Shown here: in pieces, positions 53,277 through 62,216 of the stretch
Numbering within the stretch: position 1 is the stretch's first letter
Layout of the letters: each line of letters starts with the position of its first letter
Source of the DNA: Pseudodesulfovibrio sp. 5S69
GTDB lineage: Bacteria; Desulfobacterota; Desulfovibrionia; Desulfovibrionales; Desulfovibrionaceae
Reading direction: 5' to 3'
DNA: 64,000 nucleotides
Assembly: GCF_037094465.1 (NCBI RefSeq)
Contig: NZ_CP146609.1
Span: forward strand, 2,047,501 to 2,111,500
The notes under the pieces: model-generated
What the model was told of the DNA's origin: nothing
Databases searched by the model: none
Seen by the model: only the letters and a program-made list of their open reading frames with translations
Made by a program: the position numbers and the translations under genes

Positions 53277-54044
53277 TTGGATTATACTTTTCATTGGGCC
53301 AGGATGTTCACGGGCGAGCCCGCCCAGTGGATGTGGGAAGGGTTCTGTACCACCATGCAGATCTCGACGATCTCCCTGGTCGGCGCCATGATGCTCGGCG
53401 TCGTCATCTGCGTCATGCGCATGACGCCGTTCAAGCCCTTTCAGTGGTTCAGCTTCGCCTTCACCGAATTTTTCCGCAACACGCCGCTGCTGGTGCAGAT
53501 ATTCTTTTGGTACAATGCGTCGTCATTCGTCATCCCCAAGGCCATCAACGACTGGATGAACGACCTCTATTATTGGTTCCCCGGCCCGTTCACTCTGTTC
53601 GGCCATCATTTCGTCGGCGAGTGGATGCTCTTCAACGTCGAGCTGTTCATGGGCATCATCGCCCTGACCGTGTACACCTCGGCCTTCATCGCCGAGGAGA
53701 TCCGGGCGGGCATCTTCTCCATCCCCAAGAACCAGCTTGAGGCGTCCCGCGCCGTGGGCCTCTCCTTCCTGCAGGGGTACCGCTACGTGATTCTGCCCCA
53801 GGCCCTGCGCATCGTCATTCCGCCGCTCATTTCCCAGGCCCTGAACCTGATCAAGAACTCGTCCCTGGTCATGGTCCTGGGCGTCACCGACCTCATGTAC
53901 CAGGCCACCCAGATCGAGTCCTACCACGCCATGCCGTTCGAGGCCTTCACCGTTGCCCTGTTGATCTACCTGGCGATCTCCCTGGTCGTCTCGTTCTGCA
54001 TCACCATGTACAACAAGCACTTCATGATCCAGGTCATGTATTAG
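53277..54044 (+). CDS. Amino-acid ABC transporter permease (first)
   Basis: 255 aa if TTG 53277 is the start, giving the form LDYTFHW common in these permeases; TTG 53247 and ATG 53304 are also possible. Several membrane segments and the EAA loop (EASRAVGLSFLQGYRYVILPQALRIVIPP) are clear, together with EFFRNTPLLVQIFFWY, the family motif for polar amino-acid permeases. Weak start signals after a terminator hairpin suggest low translation. The second permease begins 12 bases later. Confidence 0.85.
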   Translation: MDYTFHWARMFTGEPAQWMWEGFCTTMQISTISLVGAMMLGVVICVMRMTPFKPFQWFSFAFTEFFRNTPLLVQIFFWYNASSFVIPKAINDWMNDLYYWFPGPFTLFGHHFVGEWMLFNVELFMGIIALTVYTSAFIAEEIRAGIFSIPKNQLEASRAVGLSFLQGYRYVILPQALRIVIPPLISQALNLIKNSSLVMVLGVTDLMYQATQIESYHAMPFEAFTVALLIYLAISLVVSFCITMYNKHFMIQVMY

Positions 54045-54056
54045 GGAGGGCTTGTC

Positions 54057-54773
54057 ATGCATTGGGATATCGCGTTCGACAACCTGGATTATTTTCTCTA
54101 CGGGACAACGACACTCGACTGGCACTTCCCCTTCGTCCACAACCCCGAAGGGATGGTGGCCAGCGTCATCCTGGCCTTCTTCGGCATTTTCGGCGCCTTC
54201 TGGATAGGCCTGGCCGCTGGACTCATGCGCATGTCCCGGCGGTGGTGGGTCAAGCTTCCCGCGGTCTGCTACATCGAAGTCATCCGCGGCATGCCGTTGC
54301 TCCTGCTCATCTTTTGGTTCTATTACCTGGCCCCGGTCATCACCGGCGAGACCATGCCCGCCTTTTCCACGACCATGTTCTGCTTCATGGTTTTCACCGG
54401 AGCGTACGTGGGCGAGATTGTCCGCGCGGGCGTCAAGGCGCTGCCCAAGGGCCAGATGGAGGCCGCCCGGTCCACCGGGCTGTCCCACGTCCAGGCCATG
54501 CAGTTGGTCATCCTGCCCCAGGCTCTGCGCAACATGATTCCGTCCTTCGTCAACCAGTTCGTCTCCCTGACCAAGGACACCTCGCTCGCCGCCATTCTCG
54601 GCGTCATCGAGTTGACCCGAACCGGCATCCAGGTGGACAACCGCGAGATGGTTGCCTCCTTTGAAATCTGGATCACCATCGCCTGCCTGTACTTCATGAT
54701 CTGCTACATTCTGACCTCCTACAGCCGCCGTCTGGAGGCCCAGCTGTCGCGCTACCAGGCGCGGGACCGCTAG
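54057..54773 (+). CDS. Amino-acid ABC transporter permease (second)
   Basis: 238 aa, ATG start. Membrane segments, YIEVIRGMPLLLLIFWFYYLAP (the RGxPL motif of the family) and the EAA loop EAARSTGLSHVQAMQLVILPQAL are present, as is SLTKDTSLAAILGVIEL. It forms a heterodimeric channel with the preceding permease. A strong terminator follows. Confidence 0.9.
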   Translation: MHWDIAFDNLDYFLYGTTTLDWHFPFVHNPEGMVASVILAFFGIFGAFWIGLAAGLMRMSRRWWVKLPAVCYIEVIRGMPLLLLIFWFYYLAPVITGETMPAFSTTMFCFMVFTGAYVGEIVRAGVKALPKGQMEAARSTGLSHVQAMQLVILPQALRNMIPSFVNQFVSLTKDTSLAAILGVIELTRTGIQVDNREMVASFEIWITIACLYFMICYILTSYSRRLEAQLSRYQARDR

Positions 54774-54817
54774 GAAACTGGGGCGGGCAGTCCCGCGAAC
54801 ATCGATTGCAATCAGCC

Positions 54818-54866
54818 GAAACGGTCCGGAAAACGAGTGAAAACTGTTCCGGACCGTTTCGATTTT
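54818..54866 (+). terminator. Terminator of the amino-acid ABC operon
   Basis: GAAACGGTCCGGAA and TTCCGGACCGTTTC form a perfect 14-bp stem around 15 bases, followed by GATTTT. Confidence 0.85.
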
Positions 54867-54919
54867 GCGGAAGAAACGAATGAGAAAACGCTGAAAAAGT
54901 GTACCAGGGGTGAACCGCT

Positions 54920-55558
54920 TTGACCGACATTACCTTCCAGAGCTTCCAGAAACCCGAGGACATAGAGGCCGAATCCTTCCGGATCATCGACTCCGAAGTG
55001 CCTGAACCGCGTCCGTTTCAGGGCGCGCAGTGGGCCATCGTCCGCCGCATGATCCACACCACGGCGGATTTCGAGATGCTCACGCTTGCCCGTTTTCACG
55101 AAAAGGCCGTGGAAAACGGCCTGGAGGCCCTGAAAAACGGGGCCGTGATCGTCACGGACACCGAGATGGCCAGGCGCGGCATGCCCGTGCGCAGGCTCGA
55201 CCCGCTGCATTGCACCGTGCACTGTCTGATGAACGACCCGCGCGTTATCGACCGCGCCAAGGCTGAGGGAATAACCCGTGCCAAGGCGGCCGTGGACGTG
55301 GCCGTGGCCGAGCTCAAGCCCGATATCTGGGTGGTCGGCAACGCGCCCACTGCGCTCATCCGGCTGGTGGAGCACGTGGATAACGGCGCGGCATGCCCGC
55401 GACTTGTGGTCGGCATGCCCGTCGGATTCGTGAACGCGGCCGAGTCCAAGGCGTTGCTCATGAGCCGGGACATACCGTACATTTCGGTCGAAGGACGCAA
55501 GGGCGGCAGCGCGTTGGCCGCCTCGGTGATCAATGCTCTGGCCGTGCTCGCCGCCTGA
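54920..55558 (+). CDS. cbiC: Precorrin-8X methylmutase
   Basis: 212 aa from a TTG start at 54920, supported by AGGGGTG 8-9 bases upstream. CbiC/CobH moves the C-11 methyl group to C-12 in corrin ring synthesis, forming cobyrinate/hydrogenobyrinate. The catalytic His is in VRRMIHTTADFEM, followed by IVTDTEMARRG and the C-terminal VVGMPVGFVNAAESK and GRKGGSALAAS motifs. No other cobalamin gene is close. It is transcribed alone between two terminators. Confidence 0.93.
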   Translation: MTDITFQSFQKPEDIEAESFRIIDSEVPEPRPFQGAQWAIVRRMIHTTADFEMLTLARFHEKAVENGLEALKNGAVIVTDTEMARRGMPVRRLDPLHCTVHCLMNDPRVIDRAKAEGITRAKAAVDVAVAELKPDIWVVGNAPTALIRLVEHVDNGAACPRLVVGMPVGFVNAAESKALLMSRDIPYISVEGRKGGSALAASVINALAVLAA

Positions 55559-55579
55559 TTTCCGATTTTATCCGGTTGA

Positions 55580-55627
55580 AAAATGCGCTCGAAGGGGAAT
55601 CCTTCGGGCGCATTTTGCTTTTTTTCG
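55580..55627 (+). terminator. Terminator of cbiC
   Basis: AAATGCGCTCGAAGG and CCTTCGGGCGCATTT form a stem with one G-T pair, followed by T-rich TTTTGCTTTTTTT. Confidence 0.8.
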
Positions 55628-55668
55628 CCATCGGGTTTTGAAAGGTGAAAATCAATTTTTTGAAATCA

Positions 55669-55697
55669 TTGGACACGACGAAATTTCCTGTTAGAAA
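55669..55697 (+). promoter_or_regulatory. Candidate promoter of the kor operon
   Basis: TTGGAC (55669-55674), 17-base spacer, TAGAAA (55692-55697), about 96 bases before the first start codon. Confidence 0.45.
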
Positions 55698-55792
55698 ATC
55701 AGCTGGGTACCATCAGGAAGAGGTGCTCTGGGAGATTTTTTTCGTTTCATTCAGGCCCGGCCTGAGGAATTTTAGCAGCCCTGGAAGGAGCC

Positions 55793-56080
55793 ATGTCCCG
55801 TAAGAACAAAGGCAAGAACAAGGTGACCATCTACCCGGACTGGTGCAAAGGCTGCGGCATTTGCGTCGAGTTCTGTCCGGGCAAGGTCCTGGGCCTGAGC
55901 CTGGAAGGCAAGGCCGTGGTCGAGCGCGAAGAAGACTGTATCCGGTGCGGGTTCTGCGAACTGCACTGTCCGGATTTCGCCATTGTGGTCAGTGACAAGG
56001 AACCCATGGAAAACGGGCTGTCCGAAAAGGACGCCGAAACAGCGCCGCCCAAGAAGAAAACGGCCGGGAAGGGGGCTTAG
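55793..56080 (+). CDS. korD: 2-oxoacid:ferredoxin oxidoreductase delta (ferredoxin) subunit
   Basis: 95 aa with two [4Fe-4S] motifs, CKGCGICVEFCP and CIRCGFCELHCP, and a Lys/Ala-rich tail. It is the electron-transfer subunit of a four-subunit 2-oxoacid:ferredoxin oxidoreductase, passing electrons from the TPP subunit to ferredoxin. It is the first gene of the operon; the alpha subunit follows after five bases. Confidence 0.88.
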   Translation: MSRKNKGKNKVTIYPDWCKGCGICVEFCPGKVLGLSLEGKAVVEREEDCIRCGFCELHCPDFAIVVSDKEPMENGLSEKDAETAPPKKKTAGKGA

Positions 56081-56085
56081 CAGAC

Positions 56086-57231
56086 ATGCCCAGACCAAAG
56101 AAACGCACCGAGATTTTCGCGCTCGGCAACGAGGCCGTCGTCGAAGGCGCGCTGTTGGCCGGATGCACCTTTTTCGGCGGCTATCCCATCACCCCGTCCT
56201 CGGAGATCATGGAGATCATGGCCACCCGCCTGCCCAGGATGGAAGACGGCGTATTCATGCAGATGGAGGACGAGATCGCCAGCATGGGCGCGGTCATCGG
56301 CGCGTCCCTGACCGGGCGCAAGGCCATGACCGCCACCTCCGGCCCCGGCTTCTCGCTGATGCAGGAGAACCTGGGCTACGCCGTCATGGCCGAGACCCCC
56401 ATGGTCCTGGTCAACGTCATGCGCGGGGGGCCGTCCACCGGCCTGCCCACCAGCCCGGCCCAGGGCGACGTGCAGCAGGCCCGCTGGGGCACCCACGGCG
56501 ACCATCCGATCATCGTCCTGTCCGCCTCCAACGTGCAGGAGTGCCTGGACATGACCATCACGGCCTTCAATATGGCCGAGAAATACCGTACCCCGGTCAT
56601 TCTGCTTCTGGACGAGGTCACCTCCCACACCCGCGAGAAGATCGAGCTGCCCAACGAGGGCGAGTATGAGGTCTTTTCGCGCACCGTGCCCAGCATGCCG
56701 CCCGAGTGGTACAAGCCCTACGAGGAGACCGTGCGCGGCGTGCCGCCCATGCCGCCCATCGGCTCGGGCTACCGCTTCCACGTCACCGGCCTGACCCACG
56801 ACCGCAACGGGTTTCCCACCCAGCGGCCCGAGGAGGTGGTCGAGCTCATGGACCGCATCCATCGTAAGATCGACCAGTTCTTCTACGATATCCAGCTTGT
56901 CGAGGAGATCATGACCGAGGACTGCGACGTTTGCGTCATCGCCTACGGCTCCGTGGCCCGATCGGCCGAGCTAGCCGTGCAGCAGGCCCGCAGCAACGGC
57001 GTCAAGGCAGGGCTGCTCAAGCTCATGACCCTGTTCCCGTACCCCCGCAGGCAGACGGAGAAAATCCTGTCCCACGCCAAGACCCTGGTGGTCCCGGAGA
57101 TGAACATGGGCCAGATGTCCCGCGAGGTGAAGCGCGTCAACATGGGCCACGCCGCGGTCAGGACCATCAACCGCGTGGACGGCCAGATCGTCACTCCCTC
57201 GGAAATCCTCAAGGTCATCATGCAGGGGTAG
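56086..57231 (+). CDS. korA: 2-oxoacid:ferredoxin oxidoreductase alpha subunit
   Basis: 381 aa. Family motifs are NEAVVEGALLAGCTFFGGYPITPSSEI, MGAVIGASLTGRKAMTATSGPGFSLM, RGGPSTGLPTSPAQGD and the C-terminal VPEMNMGQMSREVKRV. Such subunits hold part of the TPP site. The GPSTGLPT and delta-alpha-beta-gamma gene order point to 2-oxoglutarate as likely substrate, although branched-chain or other oxoacids cannot be excluded by eye. Confidence 0.9.
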   Translation: MPRPKKRTEIFALGNEAVVEGALLAGCTFFGGYPITPSSEIMEIMATRLPRMEDGVFMQMEDEIASMGAVIGASLTGRKAMTATSGPGFSLMQENLGYAVMAETPMVLVNVMRGGPSTGLPTSPAQGDVQQARWGTHGDHPIIVLSASNVQECLDMTITAFNMAEKYRTPVILLLDEVTSHTREKIELPNEGEYEVFSRTVPSMPPEWYKPYEETVRGVPPMPPIGSGYRFHVTGLTHDRNGFPTQRPEEVVELMDRIHRKIDQFFYDIQLVEEIMTEDCDVCVIAYGSVARSAELAVQQARSNGVKAGLLKLMTLFPYPRRQTEKILSHAKTLVVPEMNMGQMSREVKRVNMGHAAVRTINRVDGQIVTPSEILKVIMQG

Positions 57232-57235
57232 TCAC

Positions 57236-58087
57236 ATGAGCAATATCACCGGAAACGAAATCATCCATCAATACCTGAGGCACAACAAGAAGTTCCCGCA
57301 CGTGCTCTGCGCCGGCTGCGGCCACGGGATCGTGCTCGGCACCCTTATCCGTTCCATCCATGCTCTGGGCATCCCCAAGGACGACGTTGTCGTGGTCGCG
57401 GGCATCGGCTGCTCCGGGCGGCTGGCCGTGTACGTGGACTTCAACACCGTGCACACCACCCACGGGCGGGCGCTCAGCTTCGCCACGGGCATCAAGATGT
57501 CCAACCCCAAGCTCCACGTCATCGCGCTGATGGGCGACGGCGACGCGCTGTCCATCGGCGGCAACCACCTGATCCACGCCGCCCGGCGCAACATCGGGGT
57601 CACGGCCATGATCCTGAACAACAACATCTACGGCATGACCGGCGGACAAAGCTCCCCGGCCACGCCCGAGGGCTCCACCACCATGACCAACCCCTACGGC
57701 CAGTTGGACCACAGTTTCGACACCGTGGAGCTGGCCCGGGGCGCGGGCGCCAACTACGTGGCGCGCGGCACGGTCTTCCATGTCAACCGGCTCGAGAAGA
57801 TCATGATGGAGGCCCTGGAACGGCCCGGCTTCTCCCTGGTAGAGGCCATCACCCCGTGCCACACCCAGTTCGGGCGCAAGAACAAGTACAAGTCCCCGGT
57901 GGACATGTACAAGTGGCTCAAGTCCACGGCCATTCCCGTGGAGCGCTACAATGAGCTGCCCGAGAACAAGCGCGCGGACCGCATGCCCATCGGCGTGTTC
58001 GTGGACCGGGGCAAGCCCGGCTACGAGGAGTTGTACTACGCCCGCCAGGAGAACTTCCTCAAGCAGGCCGCAAAGGGGGGCAAGTAG
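57236..58087 (+). CDS. korB: 2-oxoacid:ferredoxin oxidoreductase beta (TPP) subunit
   Basis: 283 aa. It has the N-terminal CAGCGHG with cluster Cys, GIGCSGRLAVYVDFNTVHTTHGR, and the TPP motif MGDGDALSIGGNHLIHAARRN followed by NNNIYGMTGGQSSPATP. It binds thiamine diphosphate and a [4Fe-4S] cluster for oxidative decarboxylation of the oxoacid. It starts four bases after korA and its stop abuts the start of korC. Confidence 0.92.
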   Translation: MSNITGNEIIHQYLRHNKKFPHVLCAGCGHGIVLGTLIRSIHALGIPKDDVVVVAGIGCSGRLAVYVDFNTVHTTHGRALSFATGIKMSNPKLHVIALMGDGDALSIGGNHLIHAARRNIGVTAMILNNNIYGMTGGQSSPATPEGSTTMTNPYGQLDHSFDTVELARGAGANYVARGTVFHVNRLEKIMMEALERPGFSLVEAITPCHTQFGRKNKYKSPVDMYKWLKSTAIPVERYNELPENKRADRMPIGVFVDRGKPGYEELYYARQENFLKQAAKGGK

Positions 58088-58693
58088 ATGAAGGCGCAAC
58101 AGGAACTCGACCGCTTTGAAATCCGTTTCTCCGGCCTCGGCGGCCAGGGCATCATCACGCTCGGCAAGATCATGGGCCAGGGGCTGGCCTTGGGCCACGG
58201 CTACAACGTCACCCAGACCCAGAGCTACGGCCCCGAGGCGCGCGGCGGGTCCAGCAAGTGCGACCTGGTCATCAGCTCCGGGCGCATCAGCTACCCCAAG
58301 GCTGAATCCCTGGACCTGCTCGTGGCCCTGTCCCAGGAGGCGTGCAACGCCTACTATCCGTACCTCAAGAAGGGCGGCATCTTGGTCATCGAATCCGATC
58401 TGGTCAAGCAGCCGCCCACCAATCAGTACCTCGGCCTTCCGTTCACCGCGCTCGCCAAGGACAAGATCGGCATTGTCCAGGCCATGAACACCGTGGTCCT
58501 GGGCGCGCTCTCCTGCCTCCTGCCGTTCGTCAACCAGGCGACCATGCGCAAAAGCCTGGAAGCCGTGCTCCCGCCCAAGATCCGGGCCGTCAACACCAAG
58601 GCCTTCAACCTCGGCCACCGGCTGGCCAAGAAGGAATGGGGCGAGGACGCGGGCGAAGTCTGGCGCGTCGAGGAATACGAGGAAATCGACTGA
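58088..58693 (+). CDS. korC: 2-oxoacid:ferredoxin oxidoreductase gamma subunit
   Basis: 201 aa. Seen: RFSGLGGQGIITLGKIMGQ, the sequence TQTQSYGPEARGGSSKCDLVIS and INTKAF-type ending (AVNTKAFNLGH). The gamma subunit binds coenzyme A-side elements of the complex. It completes the operon, which supplies low-potential ferredoxin while turning an oxoacid to its CoA ester, a biosynthetic step of the incomplete or reductive citric acid pathway. Confidence 0.9.
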   Translation: MKAQQELDRFEIRFSGLGGQGIITLGKIMGQGLALGHGYNVTQTQSYGPEARGGSSKCDLVISSGRISYPKAESLDLLVALSQEACNAYYPYLKKGGILVIESDLVKQPPTNQYLGLPFTALAKDKIGIVQAMNTVVLGALSCLLPFVNQATMRKSLEAVLPPKIRAVNTKAFNLGHRLAKKEWGEDAGEVWRVEEYEEID

Positions 58694-58721
58694 CCCCGGA
58701 GTGGGGTGCGTTCTGAAAAAA

Positions 58722-58754
58722 GGGTGGGCCGCCGACGCGGCCCGCTTTTTTTTT
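58722..58754 (+). terminator. Terminator of the kor operon
   Basis: GGGCCGC, CGAC loop, GCGGCCC, followed by GC and nine T. Confidence 0.9.
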
Positions 58755-58770
58755 GCCTCCGGCCCCCCAT

Positions 58771-58970
58771 CCCCCTTTCCTTCCTAAACTTTTTGTATGC
58801 GTATGCGCGCGTGCGGCGGGTAGAGAGAAAGGGTGCTCCTTCTCTTCAAAGTGAGCGGGGCGGTAGGGCGGTATGTGAAGAATCTCGGCCTGTTGCGTCA
58901 GCACGGTTCCCGCGAAGCGGCATAAAAAGTTCTGGAGATTCTTAAGAACCTCTTTCAAGAGGTTCTTAAG
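58771..58970. repeat. Paired inverted hairpin element (copy pair 2)
   Basis: Left unit: CCCCTTTCCTTCCTAAACTTTTTGTATGC from 58771, directly after the kor terminator hairpin. Right unit on the minus strand: a perfect 14-bp-stem hairpin (58941-58970, loop TC) then AATCTCCAGAACTTTTTATGCCGC. The two units face inward across about 120 bases, as in the pair at 12079-12348. The right hairpin probably also terminates the minus-strand lipoprotein gene. Confidence 0.65.
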
Positions 58971-59021
58971 CCGTCGGAGACGCCCGGCCGGCGAGGCCGC
59001 GCCGGAGGCGTCCCCGGTCCG

Positions 59022-59693
59022 CTAGTCGTTGAACGAGGTCTTGACCGTGGGGACCATGCCTTCGTCCCGGGCCTTGAGCTGGGGGAGCATCTGGCGGACG
59101 CTGTCGGTGATGGGCAGGGTCCAGTTGTGGGCCGCGACCACGGTGGAGTCGACCAGGCGGATGACGCGGGCGGTCATGTACACGTACTGATCGGCGATGA
59201 CGTAGGAGCCGACCAGTTTGGCGGAGCGGGGCGGCAGCTCGCGGGACGAGCCCGCCAGCCCGACGGCCTTTTTGTAGTCCTCGGCGCCGAGGCCCGTGGC
59301 GTAGGTGAAGTCCGTGACGTTGGGGTCGCCCTCGGTGATGCGCACGCCGTGCTGGACGAGGCGGTCGGCGATCTGCCTGGTCATGGTCTGGCCGAAGACC
59401 GATTTGTCGCCGGGGTCGTTCTGGTTGGTGAAGGGCGAGACGAACACGGCGGAGTTGGCGGTCAGTTCGTGGGAGGCCACGTTGGAGTAGAGGACGTCGG
59501 CGGCCCGGTAGTTGAGCTCGATGATCGGCACGGACGCGGTTTCGTGGAAGGTGTGGGCCGTGGGCGTGGTATCGAACACGTAGTTGAACGTGTCGGTGGT
59601 GGCCTCCTTGGTGTCTTCCCACAGGCGGTTGCCGCATCCCTGCAGGAAGAGCAGGAGGATTGCCGTCAGTATGCTCAAGGCCGCTTTGTTCAT
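59022..59693 (-). CDS. FlgO-family outer-membrane lipoprotein
   Basis: 223 aa with a lipoprotein leader ending FLQGC. The mature part has the FlgO pattern: ELNYRAADVLYSNV, AVFVSPFTNQNDPGDKSVFGQTMTRQIADRLVQHG, VGSYVIADQYVYMTARVIRLVDSTVVAAHNW. FlgO proteins of vibrios are outer-membrane proteins needed for flagellar stability. The gene is not next to flgP or flgT; motAB lies about 1 kb away on the other strand. A flagellar role is inferred from the family. Confidence 0.8.
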   Translation of the reverse strand: MNKAALSILTAILLLFLQGCGNRLWEDTKEATTDTFNYVFDTTPTAHTFHETASVPIIELNYRAADVLYSNVASHELTANSAVFVSPFTNQNDPGDKSVFGQTMTRQIADRLVQHGVRITEGDPNVTDFTYATGLGAEDYKKAVGLAGSSRELPPRSAKLVGSYVIADQYVYMTARVIRLVDSTVVAAHNWTLPITDSVRQMLPQLKARDEGMVPTVKTSFND

Positions 59694-59750
59694 GTCGTTG
59701 CCGTCCCGGTCGCTGTTTAGCCGTGTCGATGCCTGGGGGTACCCCGAAGG

Positions 59751-60590
59751 CTATTCGGCGGTTTTCCGTATTTCCTTTAGGATGGCGCGCAGGAGTTTGA
59801 CCATGGCCGTGGAGGATTTCTCGGCCTGGGCGATGACCTGTTCCAAGGAGGCCTCCTGCATGCAGTCCGGCAGGTTCTTGTTGGTCAGGCAGGACAGGCC
59901 GAGGATGCGGATGCCCATATGGTGGGCGGCGATGGCCTCCATGCAGGTGGACATGCCGATGGCGTCCGCGCCCATTATCCGGTACATGCGGGTCTCGGCC
60001 GGGGTCTCCATGTTCGGGCCCATGACCTGCATGAACACGCCGCGCTCCAGGCGGATGCCCAGCTCCAGCGCCTTTTGGACGGCGAGGCTGCGCAGGGCCG
60101 GGTCGTAGACCGCACACATGTCCGGGAAACGGTCGCCCCAGGCGTCGATGTTTTCGCCGCGCAGGGGGGTTGCGCCGGTCAGGTTGATGTGGTCCTCGAT
60201 GAGCATGGGGCAGCCCACTTCGAAGGAAGGATTGAGCGCGCCCACCGCGTTGGTCAGGACCAGAGTCTTGATGCCCAGTTCGCCGAGGACGCGGATATTG
60301 TGGGTGGCCTCCTGCGGCGTGAACCCCTCGTAGAGGTGGAAGCGGCCGTCCAGGGCGAGGACCGGGGCGCCCTCGATGGAACCGGAAATGAGACGGCCCG
60401 CATGGCTCTTGACCGAGGAAGCCGGGAACCGGGGGATGTCGCTGTAGGGGATGATCACCGGGTTTTCGATGGCCGCGGTCAGCGGGCCCAGGCCCGTACC
60501 CGTTATAAATGCCACGGTACCGGCTTGAATTTTGTCTAGCTTTTCATGTATGTATGCGGCAGACTGTTGTATCTTCCTATGGTATTCCAT
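59751..60590 (-). CDS. Purine nucleoside phosphorylase
   Basis: 279 aa from ATG 60590 (AAGGAG 7 bases upstream). PNP splits purine (deoxy)nucleosides with phosphate to base and (deoxy)ribose 1-phosphate. Motifs of the trimeric class are FITGTGLGPL, SSVKSHAGRL, LDGRFHLYEGF, TNAVGALN and MGPNMETPAETRMYRIMGADAIGMSTCMEA. It lies 57 bases upstream of the FlgO-like gene in the same direction and diverges from motA. With mtnA it could contribute to salvage. Confidence 0.92.
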   Translation of the reverse strand: MEYHRKIQQSAAYIHEKLDKIQAGTVAFITGTGLGPLTAAIENPVIIPYSDIPRFPASSVKSHAGRLISGSIEGAPVLALDGRFHLYEGFTPQEATHNIRVLGELGIKTLVLTNAVGALNPSFEVGCPMLIEDHINLTGATPLRGENIDAWGDRFPDMCAVYDPALRSLAVQKALELGIRLERGVFMQVMGPNMETPAETRMYRIMGADAIGMSTCMEAIAAHHMGIRILGLSCLTNKNLPDCMQEASLEQVIAQAEKSSTAMVKLLRAILKEIRKTAE

Positions 60591-60681
60591 GTGGACTCCT
60601 TGTGGCTTGGATGCGATGCCGGGCAGGGGAGAGGGATTTCGCAAACGGACCGATCAGACTCGTGAAGGATAGGCACGCTTT

Positions 60682-61437
60682 ATGGATATCGTGACACTAC
60701 TTGGTCTTGCCGTGGGGCTTTCGCTCATCACCGGGGCCATTATCCTTGGTGGAGCTGTTGATGTTTTTATCAATGTCCCCGGCATGATGATCGTTATCGG
60801 CGGCACGCTCGCCTCCATCCTGGTGGCCTTTCCGTTCGAGGAGATCATACAGTCCTTCAAGGCCGCGTTCAAGATGTTCGTCGGCCGCAAGAGCCGCACC
60901 CGCGACGTGGTCAACATCATGGTCAAGGTGGCCGAGATCAGCCGCCGCGAGGGGCTCATCGCCCTGGAGAACGTCCAGACCGAGAACATGGTCCTCAAGA
61001 AATCCTGCCAGCTTATCGCGGATAACGCGGACCCGGGACTCATCCGCTCCACCCTGTCCATCGAGATCAACTCCATGCGACGCCGCCACCAGGTGGCCCA
61101 GGACGTGTTCAAACGGCTGGCTGCCCTGGCCCCGGCCTTCGGGATGATGGGTACGCTTATCGGTCTGGTCCAGATGCTCTCCCGGCTGGATGATCCCAAG
61201 TCCATCGGCCCGGCCATGGCCGTGGCCATCCTGACGACCTTCTACGGGTCGGCCATGTCCACGCTCTTTTTCATCCCCATCGCGGCCAAGCTCAAGGCCC
61301 GTACCCTGCAGGAGCAGTTGCACCTGGAAGTCATCTTCGAGGGGGCCAAGTCCATCCTTGAAAACAACAACCCCCGGTTGGTCTATGAGAAGCTTTCGTC
61401 CTTCCTGGCCCCGGTCGAGCGGGAGACCCAGCGATGA
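60682..61437 (+). CDS. motA: Flagellar stator protein MotA
   Basis: 251 aa with four membrane segments (about residues 1-22, 30-50, 150-170, 180-200) and a charged cytoplasmic loop, plus PAFGMMGTLIGLVQMLSRLDDPKSIGPAMAVAILTTFYG, the conserved MotA/PomA channel segment. MotA surrounds MotB to form the ion channel that drives rotation. The 92 bases upstream show no clear sigma-28 site. It overlaps motB by four bases. Confidence 0.95.
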   Translation: MDIVTLLGLAVGLSLITGAIILGGAVDVFINVPGMMIVIGGTLASILVAFPFEEIIQSFKAAFKMFVGRKSRTRDVVNIMVKVAEISRREGLIALENVQTENMVLKKSCQLIADNADPGLIRSTLSIEINSMRRRHQVAQDVFKRLAALAPAFGMMGTLIGLVQMLSRLDDPKSIGPAMAVAILTTFYGSAMSTLFFIPIAAKLKARTLQEQLHLEVIFEGAKSILENNNPRLVYEKLSSFLAPVERETQR

Positions 61438-62180
61438 GCGACGAATATGACGACGACCTGTTGCTCGACTTTAGTGACGACGATGGCGATGTCAACGAGT
61501 GGTTGACCACCTTCGCCGACCTGTCCATGCTGCTGCTGGTCTTTTTCATACTCCTCTATTCCATGTCCACCATCGACACGCAGAAGTTTTCAGACACCTT
61601 CACGTCGGTGACCCAGGCCCTGCAGGGCAAGATGGACAAGATTTCCACCAGCCGCATTAGCCGGGAAGAGGCCGGGGTGCTCATCGACCAGGCCATGATG
61701 CGCCGCCAGATCATCGAGTCCCAGCGCAAAGTCTTCGCCGAGGTCAAGACTTTGCAGACCAAGAAGGGCGTGGAGGGGTTGGTCAGCGCCAATTTCGAGG
61801 ACGGGATCATCACCCTGCGGGTGCCCGGCGACGTCATGTTTCAGTCCGGGAAGGTAACCCTCACGCCCAAGGGCGTGCAGTTGGTGGCCGATCTCAAGGA
61901 CTTTTTCATCAAGCACAAGGACCAGAACATCAAAATCGTCGGCTACACCGACAACGTACGGCCGAGCGGCAACTCGCGGTTCAAGGACAACTGGGAGATT
62001 TCGGCCATGCGAGCGGTCAACGTCCTGCGCGAGCTGCTCAAGATGGGGCTGGAATCCACCCGGCTGACGGCCACGGGGCTGGCCTATCTCAACCCGCTGT
62101 ACCCGAATACCTCCGAGGAGTACCGGGCCAAGAACCGGCGGGTGGAGTTCATCCTGGAGAAGCGCGTCTCCGGCAAATAG
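61434..62180 (+). CDS. motB: Flagellar stator protein MotB
   Basis: 248 aa. Acidic N-terminal tail, one transmembrane helix with the ion-binding Asp in TFADLSMLLLVFFILLYS, then a plug/linker (TQKFSDTFTSVTQALQG) and an OmpA-like peptidoglycan-binding domain: PGDVMFQSGKVTLTPKG, IVGYTDNVRPSGNSRFKDNWEIS and RAKNRRVEFILEK. It anchors MotA to the wall. ATGA overlap with motA. Confidence 0.95.
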   Translation: MSDEYDDDLLLDFSDDDGDVNEWLTTFADLSMLLLVFFILLYSMSTIDTQKFSDTFTSVTQALQGKMDKISTSRISREEAGVLIDQAMMRRQIIESQRKVFAEVKTLQTKKGVEGLVSANFEDGIITLRVPGDVMFQSGKVTLTPKGVQLVADLKDFFIKHKDQNIKIVGYTDNVRPSGNSRFKDNWEISAMRAVNVLRELLKMGLESTRLTATGLAYLNPLYPNTSEEYRAKNRRVEFILEKRVSGK

Positions 62181-62216
62181 CCTTCGGGCGGACACAAGAG
62201 TTCCTTTGGGGGATAT

